From positions 1 through 46,410 of the forward strand of contig CANHRS010000011.1 in NCBI GenBank assembly GCA_947463445.1: DNA of 46,410 nucleotides. Reading direction: 5' to 3'. Positions 26,366 to 34,829 of the stretch are shown here, in pieces (the stretch's first letter is position 1; each line of letters starts with the position of its first letter). The notes under the pieces were generated by a model. That model searched no databases, was not told the DNA's origin, and saw only the letters and a program-made list of their open reading frames with translations. Source of the stretch: Flavobacteriia bacterium. Lineage in GTDB: Bacteria; Bacteroidota; Bacteroidia; Flavobacteriales_D; Crocinitomicaceae. The position numbers and the translations under genes are program-made.

Positions 26366-27415
26366 TTATTGCTGATTAACAGGCTCCGCGTATTTAGGGT
26401 TACTTATAAAAGTATTATCACTCAATGTTTTCAAAAATACTATAATTGCTTTTTGTTCATCTTTGGATAAATTCAATCCGTTTTTTAACGATATGTCAAG
26501 GGTAGGGGAGTCTTGAATACCATTAGACTTAAAAGCCAGCACTTGTTCCAAATTAAATAAGCGACCATCGTGCATGTAGGGATAGGTGAACTCAATATTT
26601 CGAAGTGTAGGAACTTTGAATTTACCTCTATCTGCAGGATCTTGTGTGACTTTTTCACGACCTATGTCTTTAAATTTGGATTCCAAACCACTATTTCTGT
26701 AGGAATAATCCGTAAAAAGCGGTTCTGTATGACAATTAGCACATTTTATTTTAAACAATTCATAGCCTTGTTGTTCTTGGGGTGTAAAATTCGTTTTGCC
26801 AGCCATTACTTGATCGTATTTCGCATTGGAGGAAATAAGCATGGAGGTAAATTGTGCTAGTGCATGTAAAAGTTTTTGATCAGTTATCGTTTCAACACCA
26901 AATGCTTCCTTAAATTTTTTCTTGTAAAAAACATTTTTATTTAATTTCTCTACCAAATTTGCCATTGTTTCCCCTAGTTCATGTTCACTAGTAAGTGGTA
27001 CTAACGGTTGAACTTCAATATGATTTACACCACCATCCCACATAAACGAAGTAGACCAAGCAAGATTTATCAAAGCAGGTGCGTTTCTAGTACTCGAAAA
27101 TCCAAATATTCCTTTGCTTAATGGTACATTATGATCTGAAAATCCATGTTGTTGCGCATGACAAGTATTGCACGAAACGGAACTATCCAAGGATAAAATA
27201 GGGTCATAGAAAAGGAAGCGACCTAATTCAAATCCTTTTTGTGTAAGAGGATTGTTTGAAAAGTTGTAAAATGGATTTGGGAAACCGACTGGTTTTTCAA
27301 AAGAGAATGTGTTTGTGTCTGAATTTAGGTTAGGAATAGTAACAGGTTTAATTATGGCCTCTTTTTTACAAGAAGTTAGAATGAACAAGATTAATAATAG
27401 TGGTATAATTCTCAT
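26366..27415 (-). CDS. Di-haem cytochrome c peroxidase family protein, MbnH/MauG-like
   Basis: The 349-residue lipoprotein (LLILFILTSCKKE; Cys at 16) has two haem c motifs: CNTCH (Cys82, Cys85, His86) and CANCH (Cys225, Cys228, His229). Its TRNAPALINLAW and PYMHDGRL segments are family hallmarks. Such proteins reduce H2O2, or in the MauG/MbnH branch oxidise Trp of a partner protein. MbnH modifies Trp in MbnP to create a copper site. An MbnP-family gene two positions upstream in the same strand makes the MbnH role more likely than plain peroxidase. It is the last gene of the cluster. Confidence 0.9.
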   Translation of the reverse strand: MRIIPLLLILFILTSCKKEAIIKPVTIPNLNSDTNTFSFEKPVGFPNPFYNFSNNPLTQKGFELGRFLFYDPILSLDSSVSCNTCHAQQHGFSDHNVPLSKGIFGFSSTRNAPALINLAWSTSFMWDGGVNHIEVQPLVPLTSEHELGETMANLVEKLNKNVFYKKKFKEAFGVETITDQKLLHALAQFTSMLISSNAKYDQVMAGKTNFTPQEQQGYELFKIKCANCHTEPLFTDYSYRNSGLESKFKDIGREKVTQDPADRGKFKVPTLRNIEFTYPYMHDGRLFNLEQVLAFKSNGIQDSPTLDISLKNGLNLSKDEQKAIIVFLKTLSDNTFISNPKYAEPVNQQ

Positions 27416-27433
27416 AATCTTTAGTTTGTTCGA

Positions 27434-27829
27434 TTAGTTGTTATGCTTGCCCTGTAAAATCCAATTGGAAAATTGGTTTATTACGGAGTCGTTTAGTTTT
27501 CCGCTTGGTGGCATAGAGCCATTTTGTATTGCTTTTAATGAATTATCTGCATACTGTGAAATTTTGGAATAGGTACTTAAATCAATTTTTCCAGCACTAA
27601 ACTTAGCATTATGACAACTAATACAATATTTTTTAAACATAGGTTCAATGTGTAATGCAAAGGATATGTTAAGTGTGTCTAAGATTTTATTACTCGTATC
27701 TACTATAGAGGTATCTGTTGACTTGTTTGTATTACTAACCACTGGAGATGTAATTTTATTTTCTTCTTTTCTACAACTAAAGATAAGTAATGCTATTAAA
27801 CTTATAACATAAATAAGATTTTTTTTCAT
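27434..27829 (-). CDS. Small mono-haem cytochrome-like lipoprotein
   Basis: The 131-residue lipoprotein (signal ending LLIFSCRKEE) carries one haem motif, CISCH, followed by NAKFSAGKIDLSTY and the SMPPSGKLND loop whose Met is the likely axial ligand. Such PSCyt-type domains carry electrons at the outer face. The gene is 18 bases upstream of the MbnH-like gene and probably supplies or removes electrons for it. Confidence 0.82.
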   Translation of the reverse strand: MKKNLIYVISLIALLIFSCRKEENKITSPVVSNTNKSTDTSIVDTSNKILDTLNISFALHIEPMFKKYCISCHNAKFSAGKIDLSTYSKISQYADNSLKAIQNGSMPPSGKLNDSVINQFSNWILQGKHNN

Positions 27830-27846
27830 AGAGATTATGTATAAAA

Positions 27847-27877
27847 AGAGACTGTATCCTAAGTTGATACAGCCTCT
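27847..27877 (-). terminator. Hairpin inside the copper cluster
   Basis: On the minus strand AGAGGCTGTATC and GATACAGTCTCT form a 12-bp stem with one G-U pair, followed by TTTTTAT. It comes after the MbnP-like stop (27888) and before the cytochrome start (27829), so it is a terminator or attenuator that would lower expression of the last two genes. Confidence 0.7.
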
Positions 27878-27887
27878 CTATTTGTTT

Positions 27888-28760
27888 TTATTTTACACTT
27901 TTCACTTGAAACGAGTACATTGGATTAGCAAAGAATCCCATCCCACTATCTCCTAAAGCCATTAACTTAGCAGCAGCACCTGGCATGTGAATCATATTTA
28001 CTTCTTTCACACTTGGAGCGGAATGCCACAACAATCCTGGGTTCACTTCAACACCTACAGTACTTGTTTGGTCTTTTGTTACCGTCAACGCAGTTGCTCC
28101 CTCAAATACCATTGTACGTTTAGTAACAATATTGTTCGCACCACTAAATCCGCCTAAATGGAATGCAAACATTTTATCTGCATTGTTGTCTTTGTATGTA
28201 CCTTCTGCTTTTAACATGATGTATCCACTTTTCCAACTCCAATACATATCATTGGTAGTTGATAACGCACCAGTTTGCGCACCAGAAACATTTCTAGCAC
28301 TATCCACACCAATAGTATATTCCATTTGCGTATAGGTTCCTGCTGGTAGGTCCTTAAATGATAAATTTAAAGACTCTGGTTTTGCTAAATCCACTAAATG
28401 ATAACTTTCTCCTTCTGTCCAATACATTCCATCTGCGTTCTTAAATTTCACATTTGAAATAAAATATTTAAACTTGGAGAAGGTCATTGTATCTCCTTTC
28501 ATCGGGTGAACTACTGGTTTTCCAATTGCTAATGTTTGCTCATTCATCATTCCAAATTTGTGACTTAAATCGATGGAGATATTTCCTTTTGAGTTCACTA
28601 AATTTGAGCTTATTGTAGAATAGGTAACACTATCAATCGTGTTTACAGGTATTTCCAATGTACTTCCATTATTTCTATGAATTTTCATATATGTTTGACC
28701 GTAACTTACTTGATAAACAAGAGACATAAACATACTTGCTGCTACTAAAATCTTTTTCAT
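27888..28760 (-). CDS. MbnP-family copper-binding-like protein
   Basis: The 290-residue secreted protein (signal ending SYGQTYM) has a short N-terminal module (MKIHRNNGSTLEIPVNTIDS) and then an MbnP domain. The domain includes ISIDLSHKFG, KFKYFISNVKF, LPAGTYTQMEYTIGVD, the Trp-rich DMYWSWKSGYIMLKAEG, and FAFHLGG. In methanotroph MbnP, the MbnH partner oxidises a Trp to kynurenine and a copper site forms. Two Trp lie in DMYWSWKSG here. Together with the MbnH-like gene this forms the known pair, though the exact modified residue cannot be assigned. Confidence 0.88.
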   Translation of the reverse strand: MKKILVAASMFMSLVYQVSYGQTYMKIHRNNGSTLEIPVNTIDSVTYSTISSNLVNSKGNISIDLSHKFGMMNEQTLAIGKPVVHPMKGDTMTFSKFKYFISNVKFKNADGMYWTEGESYHLVDLAKPESLNLSFKDLPAGTYTQMEYTIGVDSARNVSGAQTGALSTTNDMYWSWKSGYIMLKAEGTYKDNNADKMFAFHLGGFSGANNIVTKRTMVFEGATALTVTKDQTSTVGVEVNPGLLWHSAPSVKEVNMIHMPGAAAKLMALGDSGMGFFANPMYSFQVKSVK

Positions 28761-28794
28761 TGTATTAATTTTTTTAAAGTTTAATTTTTAAGGT

Positions 28795-29304
28795 TTAATT
28801 TTTGATAATTTTTTTGGTAATTATCGTATTTTGATGATAAACACGTACAAAATACACTCCTGAATTTAAGTCACGTAACGAAATTTTTTCTGAAAAAATT
28901 TCGTTACTTATATCTTGTGTTTCTTTACTAAATACAAGTTCACCTGTTGCTTGGTAAATTTGTATTGCAATTGATTTTTCTGTGTTTCCAGTCATAGAAA
29001 TTGTAATTTCATCCGATGTTGGATTTGGAAATACATGAACATCTGCTGTTACTGTTTCAGTTAATGATTTAACGGTAAGTGTATTTAAATCATAATTAAA
29101 TAATGCAATGTTACTTAATGCATGATTTACGACATATCCATTCTTGTACGTAATAGTCATACTATTGTCTTTTACAGTGAAATTTCGAATACTTGATAAA
29201 GGGAAGTATTTATCTGTATGATCCTTCATTTGTAAATGTAAACTCTGTCCAAAGGATGTTATACTAAAACCTAGCATAAATAAGGACAATTTAATTGTTT
29301 TCAT
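28795..29304 (-). CDS. T9SS cargo protein with type A sorting domain
   Basis: The 169-residue protein has a signal peptide (MKTIKLSLFMLGFSITSFGQ), a short N-terminal region (LHLQMKDHTDKYFPLSSIRN) like that opening the adjacent MbnP protein, and a C-terminal type A sorting domain: HVFPNPTSDEITISM, GELVFSKETQ, LNSGVYFVRVY, KKIIKN. The signal sends the protein through the type IX secretion system to the cell surface. No catalytic domain is present, so it may be a small surface adaptor. It is in the same orientation as, and 34 bases upstream of, the MbnP gene. Confidence 0.85.
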   Translation of the reverse strand: MKTIKLSLFMLGFSITSFGQSLHLQMKDHTDKYFPLSSIRNFTVKDNSMTITYKNGYVVNHALSNIALFNYDLNTLTVKSLTETVTADVHVFPNPTSDEITISMTGNTEKSIAIQIYQATGELVFSKETQDISNEIFSEKISLRDLNSGVYFVRVYHQNTIITKKIIKN

Positions 29305-29391
29305 ATTTTTTTACTTTTTTACTTTTTGAAAGTTAGCCTGAAGGAATAGTTTTTCAGGCCAAACTTTTTTTTAAGATAGATTTAACTTAGG

Positions 29392-31800
29392 TTATTCAAC
29401 AATCAATTTTTGAACATGTGTTCCAACTTCAGAAGTCGCGTATACAAAATACACTCCTTTTTCGAATGCCGTAGTTACCTCGAATTGTGATGCATTAACC
29501 TTTTCGATTTCTTTCACTAACATTCCTAATTCATTATAAATTAGAATGTTGTTTACTAGCGTAGAAGCATTAACCGTAAAGTTTCCATTACTCGGATTAG
29601 GATATACTTGGAACGCAGTTTCAGTAGTTAATTCTGAAATACTTGCACAAGCTTCTTTTGTTAATACAATAGAATCTCTACTTTTCGCACTAGTTTTATC
29701 GGTAATCTCCACCCAATAATTACCTGCAGTTAAATTTGTTAAGAACAATGTGGTATCCCCAGTACTCCATTTGATTTTATATGGTGCAGCTGGAGAAGTA
29801 AAGATTGTTCCTCCTGTAAAAGCGATACTTAATTGACCGCCTTTATTATCACAAGCAGCAGCTTTTACTTCTTGGAAAGCAACATTTAACGGAACTTCCG
29901 ATAAGGCATTGGAATAGATACAATTGTTTTCTGTTGTGACAAATACGCGTTCTCCAGCAAAACCAATTTTGTTCACGTCTGTGAAACTTGGTAAGTTGAA
30001 TTGGTTTCCACCTCTTTCCCATGTTTTACCTTCGTCAGATGTAGCTAATAATCCACCTTTGTAAGAAGCAAATACATAACCACCATAGTTACTTAACGCT
30101 TGGATAGCATCCCCGTCTAAACCTAATAATGTTGTATGATCAATGGATGTTTCAGCAGTCGCTTTCCAATCGATGTTGTTAATATCCGAAACATAAACAC
30201 CACCATGGTGCGCACCAACATAAACATTTGTCCCCAATGCTGTAATACTTGTTAAATGATTTGTTGCTAGGTTTTTGTTGATGTCTTTCCATTCTCCACT
30301 ACCTTCTGGTTTCACAAAAGCACCTTGACCATGAGCAGCTAAGAATACTTTACCGCCTAAGAATGCTAAAGAAACTGGTTTCGATCCGTTTGGTAATCCT
30401 GCTTGAATTAATTTCCAATCCGCAGTTCCATTTGTTTCATATACATTACCAGTACTACAAATTACATAGACATATCCTTTAGAAGCGAATACTTTTTCAA
30501 TCGCCATGTTCGTTAAACCTTTATTAAATGCAGTCCAAACTTTACCAGAATCAGCACTTACAAATACTCCAGCATTTTCAGTAACAGCGAATACTTTGGA
30601 ACCAAATATTGCTAAGTCATTAACACGTAAACTATCTGTTAATCCTTTGTTTGCGCGTGTGTATGAAGTTGCAAGATTTTTAGTGACGAAAACACCTTTT
30701 TCAGTAGCAACATAAATCAATGAAGAACCATTAGTTGCTAGAGCCGAAGTTTTTAAATTGTTGAATCCTGTATTCGCATCTCCCCAAGCAAGTGTTTGCG
30801 GGTTTACAATTTTGAAAATTCCTTTATCTTCTGTTCCTGCAATTCCTGATTTTTTAAAAAGCGTAACCACATGTACATTAACATCTGCAGGTAAACCATT
30901 ATTTAATTCCGTCCACACAATTTGATTGGAGGAAGAAACTTGTACACCTTTGTTTGTAGCTACATACCAAAACCCTCCATTGTTCGAAATTGAATTTATT
31001 ACTCCTTCTTTAGGTAGAATTAAATAAGGTGTGGTTACTTTGTTATATTTAGCAGTAATCGTTGATTTAGCAGCACTCAATACGAATAATCCTGAAGCGT
31101 TTGCAAGCATTAATTCGTCGGTACTTTTATTGTACGAAAAGGAAGCTTTACCTAGAACGTTTTCTGTATTGGCGTCATTTAAAGCAGTCCAATTCGCTCC
31201 TTGGTTGTCGGAGTAATAAATACCTTTTCCTTCTACTAATACAAAAACTCTTGAGCCAGCTAATTCAATTCCAGCAACTTTTTTCCCTGTAAATGCTAGT
31301 CCAGTTACTTCTGTCCAGTTTGCTCCTAAATCGGTTGATTTAAAGATTTTACCTGTACTTGTACCTGCAATCAAAGTGTTTGCATCCAATGCACTCACAG
31401 AAGTAATGTTTAAATCTGTTAAACCTTTATTGATTTTTACCCAATAGCGGTCTGAACCAACGTATCCGGAAAAACGGAAGATTCCACTATCTGCAGTTGC
31501 TGCAATCGCATATTTTCCTGTGTGTGCTAAGGAAACGATTTTCCCGCTTTTTAAACCTACAGGTTTAGCTGACCAATTTGAAAGGATAGAGTCATTTACA
31601 ACAACTGCACCTTTTGTCCAGGTTGCAGCATATACTCCTCCGTTTGCGGTACCAACATAAATGGTGTCTTTTTGAATTACATAAGAAGTAACCGTTCCTC
31701 CTCCATATGGTCCTTTCGAACCAAAATGTGCTAATGCAGAAGTAGCTGTAAGTGCGACTGCTGTTAGCGCCAAGGATAATTTAGTAATTGTTTTTTTCAT
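29392..31800 (-). CDS. T9SS-secreted beta-propeller protein with predicted N-terminal His
   Basis: The 802-residue protein has a signal peptide ending TATSALA, an AxA site, which would leave HFGSKGPYGGG as the mature N-terminus. About 600 residues of BNR/sialidase-like blades follow (such as IYVGTANGGVYAAT, IYYSDNQGANWTALN, VFVSADSGKVWTAFN). Near the C-terminus there is a SprB-like repeat (YKIKWSTGDTTLFLTNL, AGNYWVEITD) and a T9SS type A sorting domain (FQVYPNPSNGNFTVN ... KLIVE). It is surface exposed. In a copper cluster, an N-terminal His suggests a copper site, as in histidine-brace proteins; this is inference. Confidence 0.85.
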   Translation of the reverse strand: MKKTITKLSLALTAVALTATSALAHFGSKGPYGGGTVTSYVIQKDTIYVGTANGGVYAATWTKGAVVVNDSILSNWSAKPVGLKSGKIVSLAHTGKYAIAATADSGIFRFSGYVGSDRYWVKINKGLTDLNITSVSALDANTLIAGTSTGKIFKSTDLGANWTEVTGLAFTGKKVAGIELAGSRVFVLVEGKGIYYSDNQGANWTALNDANTENVLGKASFSYNKSTDELMLANASGLFVLSAAKSTITAKYNKVTTPYLILPKEGVINSISNNGGFWYVATNKGVQVSSSNQIVWTELNNGLPADVNVHVVTLFKKSGIAGTEDKGIFKIVNPQTLAWGDANTGFNNLKTSALATNGSSLIYVATEKGVFVTKNLATSYTRANKGLTDSLRVNDLAIFGSKVFAVTENAGVFVSADSGKVWTAFNKGLTNMAIEKVFASKGYVYVICSTGNVYETNGTADWKLIQAGLPNGSKPVSLAFLGGKVFLAAHGQGAFVKPEGSGEWKDINKNLATNHLTSITALGTNVYVGAHHGGVYVSDINNIDWKATAETSIDHTTLLGLDGDAIQALSNYGGYVFASYKGGLLATSDEGKTWERGGNQFNLPSFTDVNKIGFAGERVFVTTENNCIYSNALSEVPLNVAFQEVKAAACDNKGGQLSIAFTGGTIFTSPAAPYKIKWSTGDTTLFLTNLTAGNYWVEITDKTSAKSRDSIVLTKEACASISELTTETAFQVYPNPSNGNFTVNASTLVNNILIYNELGMLVKEIEKVNASQFEVTTAFEKGVYFVYATSEVGTHVQKLIVE

Positions 31801-31820
31801 TTTTAAGTTTTTTTTTTAAG

Positions 31821-31864
31821 TTTTTCAATGTGATTTCGACTCCGCTCAACCTGACATTGAAAAA
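31821..31864. repeat. Hairpin repeat of the type dispersed in Bacteroidota genomes
   Basis: Perfect arms TTTTTCAATGT (31821-31831) and ACATTGAAAAA (31854-31864) enclose GATTTCGACTCCGCTCAACC, a motif I know from many Bacteroidota intergenic regions. A related TTTCGACAGGCTCTCGAAG follows at about 31875. It lies in the 92-base gap before the propeller gene and could pause or stop transcription. Confidence 0.55.
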
Positions 31865-31892
31865 GTGTTTAGGTTTCGACAGGCTCTCGAAG

Positions 31893-32270
31893 TCAATTGT
31901 TTTTTGCTTTTTGTTCGATCCATTTCAAAATGAGGTCCGTCGTACATTTACTCAATTTACCATTTGGTGGCATTGGGTTTGTAATGGAAGTCATCGAAGT
32001 ATAGAGCAAACTAGCTTTCGGATGCACCGTGTCTAAATAGCCACTTTTTGAATCCGTTAAGTTTTCATATGCAACAGATGCTTCTAAATTTAACGTTCCC
32101 GCTGGTTTTGTTCCAGCATGACACCCGGATGTAGCGCAATTCGTATTGAAAATTGGCTGAATGTCTTTTTGAAAAGAAACCGTTGCAGGTGTTGTACAAA
32201 CATCTTCCACCTTTGCTTTCGTGCACGAGAACAAGGATGAAAGAGAAAGAAGTACAACGAATTTAGACAT
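31893..32270 (-). CDS. Small cytochrome-like lipoprotein with CX4CH motif
   Basis: The 125-residue lipoprotein (MSKFVVLLSLSSLFSCTK) has NCATSGCHAG, a CX4CH haem site with one extra residue over the usual CXXCH, then AGTLNLEASVAYENL and a NPMPPNGKLS loop with the likely axial Met. Surface cytochrome-like domains of this kind are common in Bacteroidota. It follows the MbnP-like lipoprotein gene by 11 bases, which suggests coupled work in copper or electron handling. Confidence 0.8.
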   Translation of the reverse strand: MSKFVVLLSLSSLFSCTKAKVEDVCTTPATVSFQKDIQPIFNTNCATSGCHAGTKPAGTLNLEASVAYENLTDSKSGYLDTVHPKASLLYTSMTSITNPMPPNGKLSKCTTDLILKWIEQKAKNN

Positions 32271-32281
32271 GCGTTCTGTTT

Positions 32282-33067
32282 TTAATTTTCGTAAATAAAT
32301 AGTTTCTGGATGTTTTTCTTCAACGTTTCCACGATTGGCAATGCGTTGTCCGCTTTTGTCTTAACATGCAAATTCGCATGGTTGGAAAGTTGGACTCCCT
32401 CAAACAAGCGATCGTATTCGATCTTCATGTGCACATAACCAACGACATCTTTGTAAATCGTAAAGTTTTGAGCAGGCATTTCAATTTGAGTCAAGTTAGC
32501 ATTGGTACCAATTTTGTATTCAAACGGAACTTTATCACCTGTTTTTGTAAGTGTCGTATCTATACTACCAGAAAAATTCAGGAAAGTATATCCGTCTGGT
32601 TGTGCTGAAGAAGAAAACCACATTTCGGGTTGATTTAACAAATTTGCATAACCGGAAGTAGTAGGTTCTAATGCATTCACAGTTGGAGATAATCCTACCT
32701 TGAATCGCACAGTTTTATAATTCCCAACAGGAACATCTCCAATGGTTACACTTTCAGATTCAAATACTTTCAAAACACCGTTGCTTGGAACATTGTAATA
32801 AGAACCATCTAATTTAACAAGTTGTATGTCCGAAATATAAAGTTGTGCCATATCCAAGGAAATCAAACGACCGTCAGGCATCATCATTTCGATACCATAA
32901 GCATCTACTTCGTTTTCACCAATAAAAGTATGTAAGTGAAATTTTAGTTGCCCGGTTGGTACGGATTCCGTTGGAGTAGTTGGATTAGGAGTGGGATCTA
33001 CTTTTTTACAGGATGTAAAAAGCGAGAAGCTAACTAATACCATTAAAATTCCGAATGTATACTTCAT
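32282..33067 (-). CDS. Second MbnP-family lipoprotein
   Basis: The 261-residue lipoprotein (SFSLFTSCKKVD) has a Pro/Thr-rich linker and then an MbnP-like domain: GQLKFHLHTFIGENEV, RLISLDMAQLYISDIQLV, VPVGNYKTVRFKVGL, EMWFSSSAQPDGYTFLNFSG. The two-Trp DMYWSWKSG of the other MbnP copy is replaced by EMWFSSS, with one Trp. It may bind metal differently or be a carrier. The gene is 9 bases after the Met-rich outer-membrane gene and 11 before the CX4CH cytochrome. Confidence 0.8.
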   Translation of the reverse strand: MKYTFGILMVLVSFSLFTSCKKVDPTPNPTTPTESVPTGQLKFHLHTFIGENEVDAYGIEMMMPDGRLISLDMAQLYISDIQLVKLDGSYYNVPSNGVLKVFESESVTIGDVPVGNYKTVRFKVGLSPTVNALEPTTSGYANLLNQPEMWFSSSAQPDGYTFLNFSGSIDTTLTKTGDKVPFEYKIGTNANLTQIEMPAQNFTIYKDVVGYVHMKIEYDRLFEGVQLSNHANLHVKTKADNALPIVETLKKNIQKLFIYEN

Positions 33068-33076
33068 AATTTCGCA

Positions 33077-34138
33077 TTAAAAAGAATAGCTCCAAGAAGC
33101 TATCCAGGTTTGATTTAACTTGTTTTGAATTCCTTTCCAATGTTGGTAAATTGGTAATCCCACCTCAACAGCAATACGATGATTAGCTATGAATCCTTCT
33201 TCGAATTGATACGAGAGTCCTAGATTTCCTTGGACACGTGAACCCCCATAATTGGTTGGGTTTGCAGAGATTTCATTGAAAGCATAGATACTTTTGTCAG
33301 TACCACGTAATGCAGACATCCAATTTCCTTCTACACGAATCGTACTGACGAAACCTTTCCACCAATTATATCCCAACCAAGCAGTTGTATTTAGTTCATT
33401 ACCATACCGATATCCTACTGAATTTACAAATGGACGAATAGTTCCTTGTGCTTGAACACTATATGCTAGTTTATCTTTTTGATACACAAAGGTGATTCCT
33501 GGTTGAAAATCAATCGTTCCAGAACCTAATTGCATCATGTAAGGTAAACGAGAAGTAGGATAGAACATATCCTCTGCATTTCCTTTTTGTTGAATCGATC
33601 CTGTCGGAATCGACGCTCCGAAATTTGCTACAAGTTGTGTACGTTCATTTTTTACAATGCCATATAGTACCTGTAATTTCGTGTCGCCTAAGCCTTGGGT
33701 GTTCATCTCCATGGTGGAAGCGGAAGACATAGGTATGCCATTCATCATATGATTATGCCCTGCCAACATGTGCATATCCATCTTCGTTGCAAGGTAGTTA
33801 AACATCACCATGGCAGTTAGTCGATCCGTAAGTCCAACCATTCCCATTACCATGTGCATATCCATTTGCATGGAAGGGGTATGTGCTATATAGGAAGTAT
33901 AGATTGCTAAATCAGCAATTGAATTACTTCCTTGCATGGGTGTTCCCATACCCATTTGCATATAGCGATAACTCACCATCCATTCGTTTTTTGGATGAAC
34001 GTGACTAATCATTACACCTGCAGGTGTCAAATTTCGTATGCAATGGCAAGCCGCATCGCATGTTGTTGTGTCTTCTTGTGCAACGAACCAATGGCTAATG
34101 CACAAAACAAACACAAGGCAAAGTTGTTTGAAAAACAT
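33077..34138 (-). CDS. Met/His-rich outer-membrane beta-barrel, transporter-like
   Basis: The 353-residue protein has a signal peptide, a Cys cluster just after it (TTTCDAACHCIRN), and a remarkable Met/His-rich region in residues ~55-150 (YRYMQMGMGTPMQG, MQMDMHMVMGMVG, KMDMHMLAGHNHMMNG). The second half alternates polar and aromatic residues in strand-like units, ending in Phe (WIASWSYSF), as outer-membrane barrels do. Met and His motifs bind Cu(I)/Ag(I), so copper passage or storage at the outer membrane is inferred from composition and from the MbnP neighbours. Confidence 0.75.
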   Translation of the reverse strand: MFFKQLCLVFVLCISHWFVAQEDTTTCDAACHCIRNLTPAGVMISHVHPKNEWMVSYRYMQMGMGTPMQGSNSIADLAIYTSYIAHTPSMQMDMHMVMGMVGLTDRLTAMVMFNYLATKMDMHMLAGHNHMMNGIPMSSASTMEMNTQGLGDTKLQVLYGIVKNERTQLVANFGASIPTGSIQQKGNAEDMFYPTSRLPYMMQLGSGTIDFQPGITFVYQKDKLAYSVQAQGTIRPFVNSVGYRYGNELNTTAWLGYNWWKGFVSTIRVEGNWMSALRGTDKSIYAFNEISANPTNYGGSRVQGNLGLSYQFEEGFIANHRIAVEVGLPIYQHWKGIQNKLNQTWIASWSYSF

Positions 34139-34310
34139 CCTTTGATTGTTTAATTACGAAAAAGTGATTTATTGGATGAACTTCAAGAAAAAATGAGGTT
34201 CAAGCCAGGTTTACGATCTAACAATAGAACGTAACGCGTATTAAGAATAAAGAATATCATTCATTACCGTATAAAAAGGGAATGAAAATAGAAAACTTAA
34301 TACGAAGTAA

Positions 34311-34700
34311 TTATACCGTTGGTGGGTGGAATATTTCCACTAAATGAGCATCAGAGCGCGCTTCTGAGTATGCGTAATGATTGTTTGTGCTTTTAGTTTG
34401 AATTGGATAAACAAATGTAATCGCTTCGTTAATTTGTGCAGCAATTTCTACACTCTCTACTTTGAATTTTTGTGTTTCAGAGGTTGATTTTTCCTGTTTA
34501 TCTTGTTTTGCGAATTGTTTTGCTAAATGACATTTACCATTACAATTTAGTTTTGGTTTAGCTTTATTTTCACAAAATTGTTTTGTGATTTCCGCTTGGT
34601 TTACCAAATAATTTACAAATAAAGCACCTTTGATCAGTGAGTTGGATAACAACATACCAACCATAACTAACAAAAATATTTTGTAGAATGCTTTATTCAT
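34311..34700 (-). CDS. Cys-rich small protein at the head of the copper cluster
   Basis: The 129-residue protein has an N-terminal membrane or signal helix (FLLVMVGMLLSNSLIKGALF), then FCENKAKPKLNCNGKCHLAK, a conserved Cys pattern (C-x9-C-x3-C-H), a Lys/Gln-rich stretch and a His-containing end (HLVEIFHPPTV). Such proteins are widespread in Bacteroidota near metal genes; their role is unknown, but the Cys/His set suggests metal binding. A TACATTTG -7 box lies 4 bases before its ATG, so it probably starts the operon. Confidence 0.7.
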   Translation of the reverse strand: MNKAFYKIFLLVMVGMLLSNSLIKGALFVNYLVNQAEITKQFCENKAKPKLNCNGKCHLAKQFAKQDKQEKSTSETQKFKVESVEIAAQINEAITFVYPIQTKSTNNHYAYSEARSDAHLVEIFHPPTV

Positions 34701-34704
34701 GGTG

Positions 34705-34712
34705 CAAATGTA
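34705..34712 (-). promoter_or_regulatory. -7 element at the head of the copper cluster
   Basis: TACATTTG on the minus strand fits TAnnTTTG; only 4 bases separate it from the ATG at 34700, so the transcript would start at the initiation codon. Confidence 0.5.
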
Positions 34713-34829
34713 GGGAATATGTTTTTAAACGATAATTAAAATTTAGAAGATTCTTTAGTTTATATTTTTTCTAAAGCATAATTAGTTTTTATCGTAGATT
34801 TATAAAATATTATTTTAGTTAAAAAAAAG

